From assembly GCA_964385055.1 (NCBI GenBank), contig CAYLMH010000025.1, positions 1 to 20,139 on the forward strand: 20,139 bases of DNA, in the 5' to 3' direction. Source of the DNA: JACRPI01 sp964385055 (lineage in GTDB: Archaea; Nanobdellota; Nanobdellia; Woesearchaeales; DSVV01). How positions within the stretch are numbered: the first letter of the stretch is position 1; the number at the start of each line of letters is the position of its first letter. The position numbers and the translations under genes were made by a program. Under the pieces are notes generated by a model, which searched no databases, was not told where the DNA came from, and saw nothing but the letters and a program-made list of their open reading frames with translations. Of this stretch, positions 14,002-20,009 are shown piece after piece.

Positions 14002-14120
14002 TGGGCCCGATGGGCTTTGAACCCACGACCACTGGTGTACTTCGCCCTGTCTAAAACGTGGACATATAAGACCAGCGCTCTAGATCCCATCACTGAGATT
14101 CCAGGCTAAGCTACGGGCCC
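14002..14120 (-). tRNA. tRNA-Ile(UAU) with two predicted introns
   Basis: The acceptor GGGCCCG (14114-14120) pairs with CGGGCCC (14003-14009), discriminator A, no CCA. The GGGCCCGTAGC start is typical of archaeal tRNA-Ile. The anticodon stem CTGGT (14071-14075) pairs with ACCAG (14032-14036). Between them are 34 nt rather than 7: loop CTTATA plus C, with anticodon TAT at 14066-14068 and a 27-nt intron (14038-14064) after position 37. The D arm GCTTAGCCTGG...TAGAGC is interrupted by about 18 nt (14083-14100), a likely D-loop intron with an ATCTC/GGGAT helix. The T arm GTGGG TTCAAAG CCCAT is normal. Exact splice points are approximate because the bulge-helix-bulge pairs are imperfect. Confidence 0.75.
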
Positions 14121-14146
14121 GATAAAGTATTCTTGTTGAATAAGAG

Positions 14147-14157
14147 TATATTTAAAA
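14147..14157 (-). promoter_or_regulatory. TATA box of tRNA-Ile
   Basis: TTTTTAAATATA on the minus strand is centred about 32 bp before the tRNA 5' end, allowing a short 5' leader for RNase P. Confidence 0.5.
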
Positions 14158-14181
14158 ATCTTGTTGAAAGACATCCTCAAT

Positions 14182-15084
14182 CTAAATTTTCTGCAAAAAC
14201 ATAACGCCTTTGAGGTTAAAGATACTTTGCACAAGTGCAGTAAAGTGAGAAAGAACAATTGCTTCTTCTCGTGAAGCAGTCGTCAATTGCTGTTGAGATT
14301 CCTGAAGCAACTCATTTTTGCGTTGAAAGAATCGCTGCGCTTTTTGCGCGTCATAAGAATAATACAATTCATAATACAGTCTGAAAAATGCGTGAATTTC
14401 TGAATAGAGTTTTTGCAACGCAGCTTTCTGTGTAGAAGATGCAGAAAAACCTTCTGCAATATATTTGTAATGATCACCAATTTGTTCAAGCTCGCGAAGA
14501 AGTGAATAAAGCGCAAAACCATTCTCAGGATATTTGTATCTGTTTTTATAGAGAATCCGCACGCAAAGATCGCTGTATTTGTTGTTTTCTTTTTCATCCT
14601 GTTTCACTTCTTCGAGAAGAGCAGAATTTTTCTGAACAAGCGCCTCGCTGATTTTATCTCCCATGACTAATGTAATTTGAAACAATTTTTTAAGAACAGT
14701 TTCAAATTCCTGTTGATCGACGTTGACCAGCATTTTCAGGAGGATGGTGTTTTTTGTTTTTTCGACGATTTCAAAACCAAGAAGCTGTTTTGCTCGTTTT
14801 TCCACGAGTGGAGGAACAGAAGTGTCGGTATAGCGAATAAGAATTTCATCGTATCCTTTTTGATAAACATAGTTCACGAAATATTCGTTAAATAGTTCTG
14901 ATTGAGCATCAATTTCCTTTTTTGTGGGTTCAGTGTTGGCAGAATTGAGAGTGAGGACAAGTCGTCCGCGTTCTTCAGTGACTTCAATTTCGTCTCCTCG
15001 ATTGATGCTGTTTTCCTTCACCCATTTGCTGGGGAGGGAGATCATTAATGTCGCTGGACCTTGCTGTACAACCTTCCGCTTCAT
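14182..15084 (-). CDS. phoU: AbrB-PhoU family phosphate uptake regulator
   Basis: A 300-residue archaeal PhoU-like regulator. Residues 1-47 form a SpoVT/AbrB DNA-binding domain: KRKVVQQGPATLMISLPSKWVKENSINRGDEIEVTEERGRL carries the TLMISLP and GDEIEV strands. The rest is helical, with PhoU-type three-helix bundle character from about residue 125 (FQITLVMGDKISEAL, LLRELEQIGDHYKYIAEGF, SREEAIVLSHFTALV). Such proteins couple phosphate status to gene control, typically of pst transport genes. No pst genes are near, so the targets lie elsewhere. The start has a long structured leader (15085-15211), unlike its leaderless neighbours. Confidence 0.85.
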   Translation of the reverse strand: MKRKVVQQGPATLMISLPSKWVKENSINRGDEIEVTEERGRLVLTLNSANTEPTKKEIDAQSELFNEYFVNYVYQKGYDEILIRYTDTSVPPLVEKRAKQLLGFEIVEKTKNTILLKMLVNVDQQEFETVLKKLFQITLVMGDKISEALVQKNSALLEEVKQDEKENNKYSDLCVRILYKNRYKYPENGFALYSLLRELEQIGDHYKYIAEGFSASSTQKAALQKLYSEIHAFFRLYYELYYSYDAQKAQRFFQRKNELLQESQQQLTTASREEAIVLSHFTALVQSIFNLKGVMFLQKI

Positions 15085-15211
15085 ACTGACGATACCACCA
15101 TTGTTTTCAATGGTGGTTTACCTCCATGTCGACGTCGTGTGGTAGAGTCAGTGCTCAAGAACCACTGGACGCGTTAATTCATGCCACCGGTCAAAGACCG
15201 GTGGTTCTTGA
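15085..15211 (-). promoter_or_regulatory. Structured 5' leader of the AbrB-PhoU gene
   Basis: Transcript orientation is minus. The predicted RNA starts near 15211 with CAAGAACCAC (pairing 15201-15210 with 15156-15165, 10 bp). A local hairpin CCACCGGTC/GACCGGTGG (15184-15192 with 15196-15204, 9 bp) uses four of the same bases, so the two folds exclude each other. Next to the start a 10-bp hairpin ACCACCATTG TTTT CAATGGTGGT (15094-15117, plus-strand reading) lies between SD-like GGAGGT (15120-15125) and the ATG. Two short upstream ORFs exist: ATG 15127 for 6 codons, and one whose TGA overlaps the phoU ATG as ATGA. Confidence 0.5.
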
Positions 15212-15232
15212 CAGGGGGTTGTGAAGGGAAAT

Positions 15233-15243
15233 TCTATATAAAA
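15233..15243 (-). promoter_or_regulatory. TATA box of the AbrB-PhoU gene
   Basis: TTTATATAG lies about 26 bp before the predicted RNA start at 15211 and 150 bp before the coding start. No TATA box occurs closer to the ATG. Confidence 0.5.
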
Positions 15244-15262
15244 CTTTGTGATTCACCAATAG

Positions 15263-15273
15263 TTTTTTAAATA
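15263..15273 (+). promoter_or_regulatory. TATA box of tRNA-Glu
   Basis: TTTTTTAAATA is centred about 36 bp before the tRNA 5' end, leaving a short leader. Confidence 0.5.
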
Positions 15274-15303
15274 AGTGCTTTCCCTCTTAGGAAGATGTTT
15301 ATT

Positions 15304-15378
15304 GCCCCGATGGTGTAGTCCGGCCAATCATCCAGCACTTTCGATGCTGGGACTCGGGTTCAAATCCCGATCGGGGCA
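15304..15378 (+). tRNA. tRNA-Glu(UUC)
   Basis: The acceptor GCCCCGA (15304-15310) pairs with TCGGGGC (15371-15377), discriminator A15378, no CCA. The anticodon stem CAGCA pairs with TGCTG around CTTTCGA, giving anticodon TTC. The T arm CGGGTTCAAATCCCG is perfect. No intron is seen. Confidence 0.93.
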
Positions 15379-15385
15379 TTTTCTA

Positions 15386-16405
15386 TCATTTGTAATGCAA
15401 CATTTCCGCAAACGCTCTTATAATGGGTGAACCAGAAAGATAAAGAGCAGAACAGAGTTGAACAGAATCAGCGCCACGATCAAGAGCAAAACGCGCATTG
15501 TATGGCGTCATAACTCCACCAGAAATTGAAATGTATGCAGAAGGGTTTCTTGCTTTAACAGCATTCATAACATGAAGGGAGCTTGGAAGTAAATATTTCC
15601 CTGAAGTCTTCCCTTTGTTGATTAAACGAAAACCAAATTTAAGATCCCTGTTTGTAATCACATTTCTCCCAGAATCGCAGCAGGTAAATCCGTCAAAGTC
15701 AAGAGCAGCATATCTTCCGTAGTCCATGATATCTGCTCTTCCTTCTAGTTTAAGTAAGACCGGCTTCTGTTTTGCACGTGAAGAAGCATATCTCTGAGTC
15801 ATTGCATAGACTTCTTGTTTATTTCTCTCAAATAATTCTTGTTCCTCATCTATTCCAAAAATTTCTGCAAGAACAGAATTATTGAGAAGCAGAATCGGCG
15901 ATCGCTGAAATTTTCCATAATAGCGAAGATTCAGCTCAACAGCATCTCCTTCTAATTTATCCACAAGTTCAAAATCATCCTCGGAGCTAATCCCAAGACT
16001 TTGTACAAGATGTTTGTGTGGAAATTCTCTTTTTATGTCGCGGCAGAGTGCATTTGACTCTTCAATAGAAAGTAGTCTTGGATCTCCTCCTTGTGAATAA
16101 GAACTAAGGGATCCATCTTCTGGTCGTACTTGAAATCCTGCTAAAAAGCCTCCATCAGTTGCATCTTCCAGAAATGGAGGAATTGATCGAATGAGTCGTT
16201 CTAATATGTGATGCGAAGAAAAATCATAATAGATGATAATTGCGTTTTTCACGACATAGTTTTTTCCTTTCTTTGTAGGGTTTCTTAATGCAGTTTTGAG
16301 AACAATGGTGTCTGCTCCGTATTCGAGAAATTGTCGTGCTTGCGCAGGATGGTGTGTTAAGTCTGATGAAGCGATCCAGAGTTTACCAAAATCTTCAAGA
16401 GTCAT
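15386..16405 (-). CDS. Dihydroorotate dehydrogenase-like FMN TIM-barrel protein
   Basis: A 339-residue protein related to the dihydroorotate dehydrogenase superfamily. The clearest evidence is the C-terminal FMN-phosphate region, AYISISGGVMTPYNARFALDRGADSVQLCSALYLSG (about 293-328), which has the GG-x-x ... A-GAD-VQ-x-x-AL pattern. DAVELNLRYYGK fits the strand that carries N-x-SSPN in true PyrD, but that motif is lost. KPVLLKLEGRADI replaces the usual VKLSP. A substrate-loop catalytic residue is not obvious. It may act in pyrimidine synthesis or reduce another substrate; no pyr genes lie nearby. The TATA box at 16428 is 27 bp upstream of the ATG. The 3' end lies 8 bp after tRNA-Glu, facing it. 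Confidence 0.6.
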   Translation of the reverse strand: MTLEDFGKLWIASSDLTHHPAQARQFLEYGADTIVLKTALRNPTKKGKNYVVKNAIIIYYDFSSHHILERLIRSIPPFLEDATDGGFLAGFQVRPEDGSLSSYSQGGDPRLLSIEESNALCRDIKREFPHKHLVQSLGISSEDDFELVDKLEGDAVELNLRYYGKFQRSPILLLNNSVLAEIFGIDEEQELFERNKQEVYAMTQRYASSRAKQKPVLLKLEGRADIMDYGRYAALDFDGFTCCDSGRNVITNRDLKFGFRLINKGKTSGKYLLPSSLHVMNAVKARNPSAYISISGGVMTPYNARFALDRGADSVQLCSALYLSGSPIIRAFAEMLHYK

Positions 16406-16427
16406 AGATAAAGAAGCGCAGATCGTA

Positions 16428-16435
16428 TTTTAAAT
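16428..16435 (-). promoter_or_regulatory. TATA box of the DHOD-like gene
   Basis: ATTTAAAA on the minus strand is centred 27 bp before the start at 16405. Confidence 0.5.
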
Positions 16436-16483
16436 GTTAATAGAAAGTTTCAATAACTTATAGGAAGGACAAGCTGTAACAAA

Positions 16484-16493
16484 ATATATAAAT
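16484..16493 (+). promoter_or_regulatory. TATA box of the eL41-Trm112 operon
   Basis: ATATATAAAT predicts a start near 16514 and a leader of about 26 nt that carries TGAGGC about 8 nt before ATG 16540. Confidence 0.5.
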
Positions 16494-16539
16494 GGGAGCT
16501 ATAAACAAAGATAGTTCAAAATAATATGAGGCAAAAATA

Positions 16540-16647
16540 ATGAAACGAAGTTCACGTCGATGGAAAAAGAAACGACAGATGCGTTGGAAATGGCAACGAA
16601 AGCGCATGAAGAAAGAAAAGCGCAAACGTGTCAAAGCAAGTGCATAA
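16540..16647 (+). CDS. rpl41e: Large-subunit ribosomal protein eL41 (L41e)
   Basis: A 35-residue, extremely basic peptide (MKRSSRRWKKKRQMRWKWQR at the start, then KRMKKEKRKRVKASA). Alternating Arg, Lys and Trp in a single helix is the signature of eL41, which bridges the two subunits in archaeal and eukaryotic ribosomes. It is slightly longer than the usual 25 residues at both ends. It is so short that automated callers often miss it. It starts after a GAGG-type SD and is followed 17 bp later by a Trm112-like gene, which looks co-transcribed. Confidence 0.85.
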   Translation: MKRSSRRWKKKRQMRWKWQRKRMKKEKRKRVKASA

Positions 16648-16664
16648 AAGCGTAATGTGAAAAA

Positions 16665-16838
16665 ATGGCAGCAGATCCTTTATCAAAGGAATTGTATGAC
16701 ATTCTTGCATGTCCGATGTGTAAAGGAGATATCTCCTACAATAAGGATAAAACCACGTTGGTCTGTAAAAAGTGCAAGATTGATTATCCTATTAAAGAAG
16801 GGATTCCTATTATGTTGCCGCCGGATATGCGCGAATAA
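16665..16838 (+). CDS. Trm112/YcaR-like zinc-binding protein
   Basis: A 57-residue protein of the Trm112/UPF0434 family. Two CxxC pairs that would hold zinc are present: ACPMCKG (Cys16, Cys19) and VCKKCK (Cys34, Cys37). LYDILACPMCKGDISYNKD and YPIKEGIPIMLPPDMRE match the family at both ends. In archaea and eukaryotes Trm112 activates several methyltransferases that act on tRNA, rRNA and release factor; here the partners are unknown, though a methyltransferase lies at 18105. It sits 17 bp after eL41, so a translation-linked operon is likely. A larger overlapping frame (16657-17004) is a shadow. Confidence 0.85.
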   Translation: MAADPLSKELYDILACPMCKGDISYNKDKTTLVCKKCKIDYPIKEGIPIMLPPDMRE

Positions 16839-16866
16839 ATTTTATTCTTTTTTTTCTATTTGTTTT
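16839..16866 (+). terminator. T-rich terminator after the Trm112-like gene
   Basis: TTTTTTTT at 16848-16855 and further T runs follow the stop codon. Confidence 0.45.
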
Positions 16867-16886
16867 AATCACGATCATTACAATAA

Positions 16887-16917
16887 TTTTATAAACCTCT
16901 TCAAATGTTTAAATAAA
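16887..16917 (+). promoter_or_regulatory. Promoter upstream of the tRNA-Ser fragment and tRNA-Ser
   Basis: TTTTATAAAC (16887-16896) and GTTTAAATAA (16908-16917) are both TATA-like. The first predicts a start near 16918, just before the partial tRNA-Ser at 16927. No comparable box lies between 16985 and 17018, so the full tRNA-Ser would be read from here, through the partial copy. Confidence 0.45.
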
Positions 16918-16926
16918 ATCATTCAT

Positions 16927-16984
16927 GCCAGCGTGGCACAATCTGGTACTGCGTCAGCCTTGAGAGCTGATTTCCGAAAGGATA
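16927..16984 (+). pseudogene. 5' part of a second tRNA-Ser
   Basis: This 58-nt stretch equals 17018-17075 of the full tRNA-Ser except positions 4-5 of the acceptor (GCCAGCG against GCCGACG). It includes the D arm, the anticodon arm (TGA) and the variable arm, and stops at GGATA. The next bases (CAATGAAAATTCCCC) are the left arm of an inverted repeat. No CGCTGGC to pair with its acceptor is found downstream; CGCTGTC at 17278-17284 pairs at six of seven positions. It may be a broken duplicate, a split-tRNA 5' half, or an exon. Confidence 0.7.
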
Positions 16985-17017
16985 CAATGAAAATTCCCCT
17001 ATGAAAAAAACACTATT

Positions 17018-17101
17018 GCCGACGTGGCACAATCTGGTACTGCGTCAGCCTTGAGAGCTGATTTCCGAAAGGATATCTCGGTTCAAATCCGGGCGTCGGC
17101 G
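17018..17101 (+). tRNA. tRNA-Ser(UGA)
   Basis: The acceptor GCCGACG (17018-17024) pairs with CGTCGGC (17094-17100), discriminator G17101, no CCA. The anticodon stem TCAGC pairs with GCTGA around CTTGAGA, anticodon TGA at 17052-17054. The long variable arm TTCC GAAA GGAT marks a class II tRNA. The T arm is CTCGG TTCAAAT CCGGG. Seven T residues follow at once (17102-17108). Confidence 0.93.
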
Positions 17102-17108
17102 TTTTTTT
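17102..17108 (+). terminator. Oligo-T after tRNA-Ser
   Basis: Seven T residues directly follow the tRNA 3' end. Confidence 0.5.
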
Positions 17109-17134
17109 ACTTTCTACGGGGGAATTTTCATGTA

Positions 17135-17308
17135 CATCAGAGCTCTGCTCTGATTGTATCTCGGTTCAAACAACCGAATCTTCAGATGAGCGTTGTGTTC
17201 AAGAACTCGTGTTCTTGACAGTCAAAACCCTGTTTTGACCTAGAGGAAAACGCTCAATATCCAATTTGCGTTTCCCTCGCTGTCGGCGCGTCAGCGCTTT
17301 TTTTCTTT
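17135..17308 (+). ncRNA. Array of hairpins with a T-tailed terminator, possible structured RNA
   Basis: No protein is visible here. Perfect hairpins follow one another: ATCAGAGC TCT GCTCTGAT (17135-17153), TCGGTT CAAAC AACCGA (17161-17177), TCAAGAAC TCGT GTTCTTGA (17199-17218) and GTCAAAAC CCT GTTTTGAC (17221-17239). The last two are enclosed by GAGCGTT (17188-17194) with AACGCTC (17249-17255). CGCTG/CAGCG (17278-17296) with a T8 run closes the region. TATCTCGGTTCAAA (17157-17170) repeats the T-arm 5' part of tRNA-Ser. The region may be a stable RNA or a decayed tRNA tail. Confidence 0.45.
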
Positions 17309-17335
17309 TACTATACCTAAAATAGTTTCATAATC

Positions 17336-17345
17336 TTTTTAAAAC
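17336..17345 (+). promoter_or_regulatory. TATA box of the 82-residue gene
   Basis: TTTTTAAAAC is centred 26 bp before ATG 17366. Confidence 0.5.
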
Positions 17346-17365
17346 AATAATATTCTCTTTGAAAA

Positions 17366-17614
17366 ATGGTTGAGCAATTACTTCCAGAAACAGTAGATCG
17401 AATTGTTGAGCAACTCACGAGATTTCTTGCCGACAAGACTGTTACTCCTGGGTTTATCGGAAAGCAAGCATTTGTGGGGAGAGTGTTGGATAGAACAAAT
17501 TTTTTTCCTCCAGACATTTATAGGGAAATAAAAACAGGTCGTGGGAGTAAACCACAAAAAACATACCTTTTAGAACACGATCCAATCTACGCGGTTGTCG
17601 GACAATATCTTTAG
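17366..17614 (+). CDS. Small hypothetical protein, 82 residues
   Basis: I do not recognise a family. The product is soluble, with an N-terminal helix-like stretch (VEQLLPETVDRIVEQLTRFLAD) followed by a Gly-, Phe- and Pro-containing part (TPGFIGKQAFVGRVLDRTNFFPPDIY) and a basic turn (KTGRGSKPQKTY). No cysteine, signal peptide or membrane segment is seen. The TATA box at the standard spacing and the absence of an opposing gene support expression. It is monocistronic, 90 bp before the VKOR gene, which has its own TATA box. Confidence 0.55.
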   Translation: MVEQLLPETVDRIVEQLTRFLADKTVTPGFIGKQAFVGRVLDRTNFFPPDIYREIKTGRGSKPQKTYLLEHDPIYAVVGQYL

Positions 17615-17672
17615 TCTGTGTATTTCTGACAAAATGAGAGAATGATTCTTGTACTGCTATTTTAAATAGGAA

Positions 17673-17683
17673 TATATTTAAAT
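17673..17683 (+). promoter_or_regulatory. TATA box of the VKOR gene
   Basis: ATATTTAAATC is centred 27 bp before ATG 17705. Confidence 0.55.
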
Positions 17684-17704
17684 CTCTGTTTCATAAAAAA
17701 GATT

Positions 17705-18094
17705 ATGAACATAATTTACATTATCTGTGGGATTGGATTTCTTCTTTCAGCGTATTCTTTCTACGTCGAAAAAAAGCTGGAAAAAAACAGAAGATACAAA
17801 GCAGTGTGCGACATCAGTGATCACATGTCTTGCACAGCAGCGGCAAAAAGCGAGTACAGTGCAGTGGGAGGAATTCCAAACTCCATTAAAGGAATGTTCT
17901 TTTATCCATTCATGGCACTTGTCTCATGGCTTGGCTCTCCACAAGTAGTGTTTTACCTTGCAGCAGCATCTTTAGTGATGACCTTCTATCTTTTGTATGT
18001 CAGCTATTTCAAGCTGAAGAATTATTGTTTGGTGTGCAGCGGCGTTTATCTCGTGAACATATTGTTGTTCTATTTTTCTTATGTGCAAATATAA
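17705..18094 (+). CDS. VKOR family thiol-disulfide membrane oxidoreductase
   Basis: A 129-residue membrane protein with about four hydrophobic helices. It has the vitamin K epoxide reductase pattern: loop cysteines Cys35 and Cys43 (VCDISDHMSCTAAAKSEY) and the quinone-site pair Cys108/Cys111 in YCLVCSGVYLVN. VKOR homologues of prokaryotes take electrons from a thioredoxin-like partner and give them to quinone, driving disulfide formation outside the membrane. It has no fused thioredoxin domain, so a separate partner is needed and is not in the window. Secreted Cys-rich proteins such as 13232-13651 are likely clients. It converges on the methyltransferase gene with 10 bp between stops. Confidence 0.9.
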   Translation: MNIIYIICGIGFLLSAYSFYVEKKLEKNRRYKAVCDISDHMSCTAAAKSEYSAVGGIPNSIKGMFFYPFMALVSWLGSPQVVFYLAAASLVMTFYLLYVSYFKLKNYCLVCSGVYLVNILLFYFSYVQI

Positions 18095-18104
18095 TCTATA
18101 CAAT

Positions 18105-19079
18105 CTACATTTTCTGCGCGACAAGAACATGTTGCTCACACACAACACGAATGTGATTGTACCCGAAGCGATCTTGGGTGAAAGCATCTTGTTTACATGT
18201 AATCCCTTGAATTGTTGCTTTGTGATAATTTCCAGGAAGCTCAAAAGGAAACGCGTCTCTTTTATATTCGCTCTCTCCTTCTCGGTACTTATCCTCTTTA
18301 ACAGTAAAGCCTGTTTTATTCAGTACTGTTTGAAACCGAGTAAGAAACGCATCCATAAAAGAAACTACTTCTGAAGGAGCATCAAGTTCTGCTGCAATAT
18401 GCGCAAGTTTCTGTAATACATGAAGATGTTCAGGTGACGCAATGAGGCGAATGTACGCTTCAGCTTCCTTCAAATATGTGGTAAGGTAATGTCCTTCCAT
18501 AAATCCATCGAATTCTTCCAATGCTCTAAGATAATCATCATGTTTTATAATCCGCAACCCTCTGTAAAGATTTCCTTTATCATCAAGTGCAGGAAATGGA
18601 GCATACCCTGCGCGTTGATATGCAACAACAGACGCACAAGGGTCTGGAGTTAAGTCAAGGAAGTGAATGATTCTTCCATTTGGCCTGAGCACTCTTTTTG
18701 TTTCAGTAAGTGCCGCTTCAAGATCACCAAACGTATCAAACGACGCGTTGCCAAGAACAACGTCAAATGAAGCGTCAGGAAAAGGAAGGTTGTACACATC
18801 AGCAACAAGAACGTTTGATGTTGGATGCTGCCGTTTATGTTCAGCAACATTTGCTTCTCCTTGCTCAGTTTGTTGAATGCGATGTTCATATTCTGGAACA
18901 AGGCCAACAAGTTCACCAAAACCACTTCCTATTTCAAGAAGCGTATCTCTCTGAGCAACATGATCTCGGAGCACCTTGCGTACAAGATCTGAAGAAGCAT
19001 CGCGAAAAAATCTACGTTGATCGTCCAGATTCTTCAATTTCCACGGTTGGTCCCATTTCCTGCTAAGGATATCACTCAT
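18105..19079 (-). CDS. SAM-dependent methyltransferase
   Basis: A 324-residue class I (Rossmann) methyltransferase. TLLEIGSGFGELVGLVPEY (about 45-63) is SAM motif I. NVLVADVYNLPFPDASFDVVLGNASFDTF is motifs II-III in the Methyltransf_11 style, followed by AALTETKRVLRPNGRIIHFLDL (motif IV and the post-motif). The C-terminal half (from about 170) is helical and rich in charged residues, without a known substrate domain. The target could be a small molecule, lipid, RNA or protein. The TATA box at 19101 lies 26 bp before the ATG. It faces the VKOR gene tail to tail. Confidence 0.85.
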   Translation of the reverse strand: MSDILSRKWDQPWKLKNLDDQRRFFRDASSDLVRKVLRDHVAQRDTLLEIGSGFGELVGLVPEYEHRIQQTEQGEANVAEHKRQHPTSNVLVADVYNLPFPDASFDVVLGNASFDTFGDLEAALTETKRVLRPNGRIIHFLDLTPDPCASVVAYQRAGYAPFPALDDKGNLYRGLRIIKHDDYLRALEEFDGFMEGHYLTTYLKEAEAYIRLIASPEHLHVLQKLAHIAAELDAPSEVVSFMDAFLTRFQTVLNKTGFTVKEDKYREGESEYKRDAFPFELPGNYHKATIQGITCKQDAFTQDRFGYNHIRVVCEQHVLVAQKM

Positions 19080-19100
19080 AAGAGAGAGAAGAGAAGAACG

Positions 19101-19110
19101 TTTTATAAAC
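19101..19110 (-). promoter_or_regulatory. TATA box of the methyltransferase gene
   Basis: GTTTATAAAA on the minus strand is centred 26 bp before ATG 19079. Confidence 0.55.
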
Positions 19111-19197
19111 CTTACTCATTTTACTACTTATAAGAAGTGTTTAAATAAAAACCAATTTTGTAGAAACATCACGAGAGTAAGGTTTTCTCAGTTACCT

Positions 19198-19207
19198 TTA
19201 AAAATAA
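19198..19207 (+). promoter_or_regulatory. TATA box of the nucleotidyltransferase gene
   Basis: TTTAAAAATA is centred about 27 bp before ATG 19229. Confidence 0.5.
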
Positions 19208-19228
19208 GTACTCTTTCAATCCCACGCA

Positions 19229-19966
19229 ATGAAAGCAATCATTCTTGCGGCAGGGTATGCGACAAGGTTGTATCCGTTGACAGAAAACAAAGCAAAACCA
19301 CTTCTTGAAGTACAAGGAAAACCAATCATCGAATACATTGTGGAAAAAATTGAGCATTGTCCAGAGATTGATGAAATTTATATCGTTACCAATGAAAAAT
19401 TTTATATGCATTTTTGTGAGTGGCTGAAAACAAAGAAATTCAAGAGAAGAATTCACGTTATCAACGACAAAACAACAGAAAATGGCGCAAGGTTGGGCGC
19501 GATTGGGGATATTGATTATGTCATTGGGACGCAGCACGTGTTTGACGATTTCCTCGTGATTGCAGGAGACAACATGTTCTCGTTCCAAATAGCAGAGCTC
19601 ATTCAGTTCTATAAAAAATATGAGACAACAGTGGTCGCGCTCTACGATACAAAAGACAAGAAAAAGATTGCAGGAAGACTTGGCTGCATTGAGTTGGATA
19701 AAACGAGTAGAGTGCGAGGTTTCGAAGAAAAGCCAGAGAATCCAAAAACAACCCTTGCGGCGACAGCGTGTTATGTTTTTCCACAAGAAGATCTGCATTT
19801 TATTCGCGAAGCGTTGGAAGAGAAGCATTTCGACCGACCAGGAGATTTAATTAAATTCATCGCAGAAAAAAAGCCAGTCTATGGATTTCAGTTCTCAGGC
19901 TATTGGTTTGATGTTGGTACACATGAAGAATACACGTTAGTCAATAGTAAGAAGGTTAAATTGTAA
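19229..19966 (+). CDS. Sugar-1-phosphate nucleotidyltransferase
   Basis: A 245-residue NTP-transferase of the RmlA/GalU superfamily. AIILAAGYATRLYPLTENKAKPLLEVQGKPIIEYI (3-37) is the nucleotide-binding signature with the conserved Arg and Lys. VIAGDNMF holds the metal-binding aspartate, followed by RVRGFEEKPENP (the F-EKP motif) and GYWFDVGTHEEY (sugar-phosphate side). There is no C-terminal hexapeptide acyltransferase domain, so it makes only the nucleotide sugar, most likely dTDP- or UDP-glucose from glucose 1-phosphate. Which nucleotide it uses cannot be told. It could feed surface glycosylation together with the GT-C like gene at 7495-8955. It is followed by the third structured repeat. 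Confidence 0.9.
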   Translation: MKAIILAAGYATRLYPLTENKAKPLLEVQGKPIIEYIVEKIEHCPEIDEIYIVTNEKFYMHFCEWLKTKKFKRRIHVINDKTTENGARLGAIGDIDYVIGTQHVFDDFLVIAGDNMFSFQIAELIQFYKKYETTVVALYDTKDKKKIAGRLGCIELDKTSRVRGFEEKPENPKTTLAATACYVFPQEDLHFIREALEEKHFDRPGDLIKFIAEKKPVYGFQFSGYWFDVGTHEEYTLVNSKKVKL

Positions 19967-20009
19967 AAAAGTAATAACTACTTCTATTTTTTTAGAGATA
20001 TGCAAAGTC

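Larger units (their letters stand above)
16983..17134. repeat. 13-bp inverted repeat that encloses tRNA-Ser
   Basis: ATGAAAATTCCCC (16987-16999) pairs perfectly with GGGGAATTTTCAT (17119-17131); TAC (16983-16985) and GTA (17132-17134) extend it past a bulged A. The full tRNA-Ser lies inside. Confidence 0.8.

Noticed and set aside
15304..15378. Intron in tRNA-Glu
   Set aside because: A normal 7-nt anticodon loop is obtained with a perfect 5-bp stem, so no intron is needed.
16657..17004. 115-residue open frame over the Trm112-like gene and the tRNA-Ser fragment
   Set aside because: It is out of frame with the zinc protein, whose CxxC pairs are clear, and it runs into a tRNA sequence.
17135..17177. 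Intact 3' exon of the outer tRNA-Ser
   Set aside because: After TTCAAA the sequence does not give a T stem or a matching acceptor strand CGCTGGC, so a functional exon is not shown.
17024..17218. 64-residue frame starting in tRNA-Ser
   Set aside because: Its start lies inside a complete tRNA and the rest covers hairpins; the product matches nothing.
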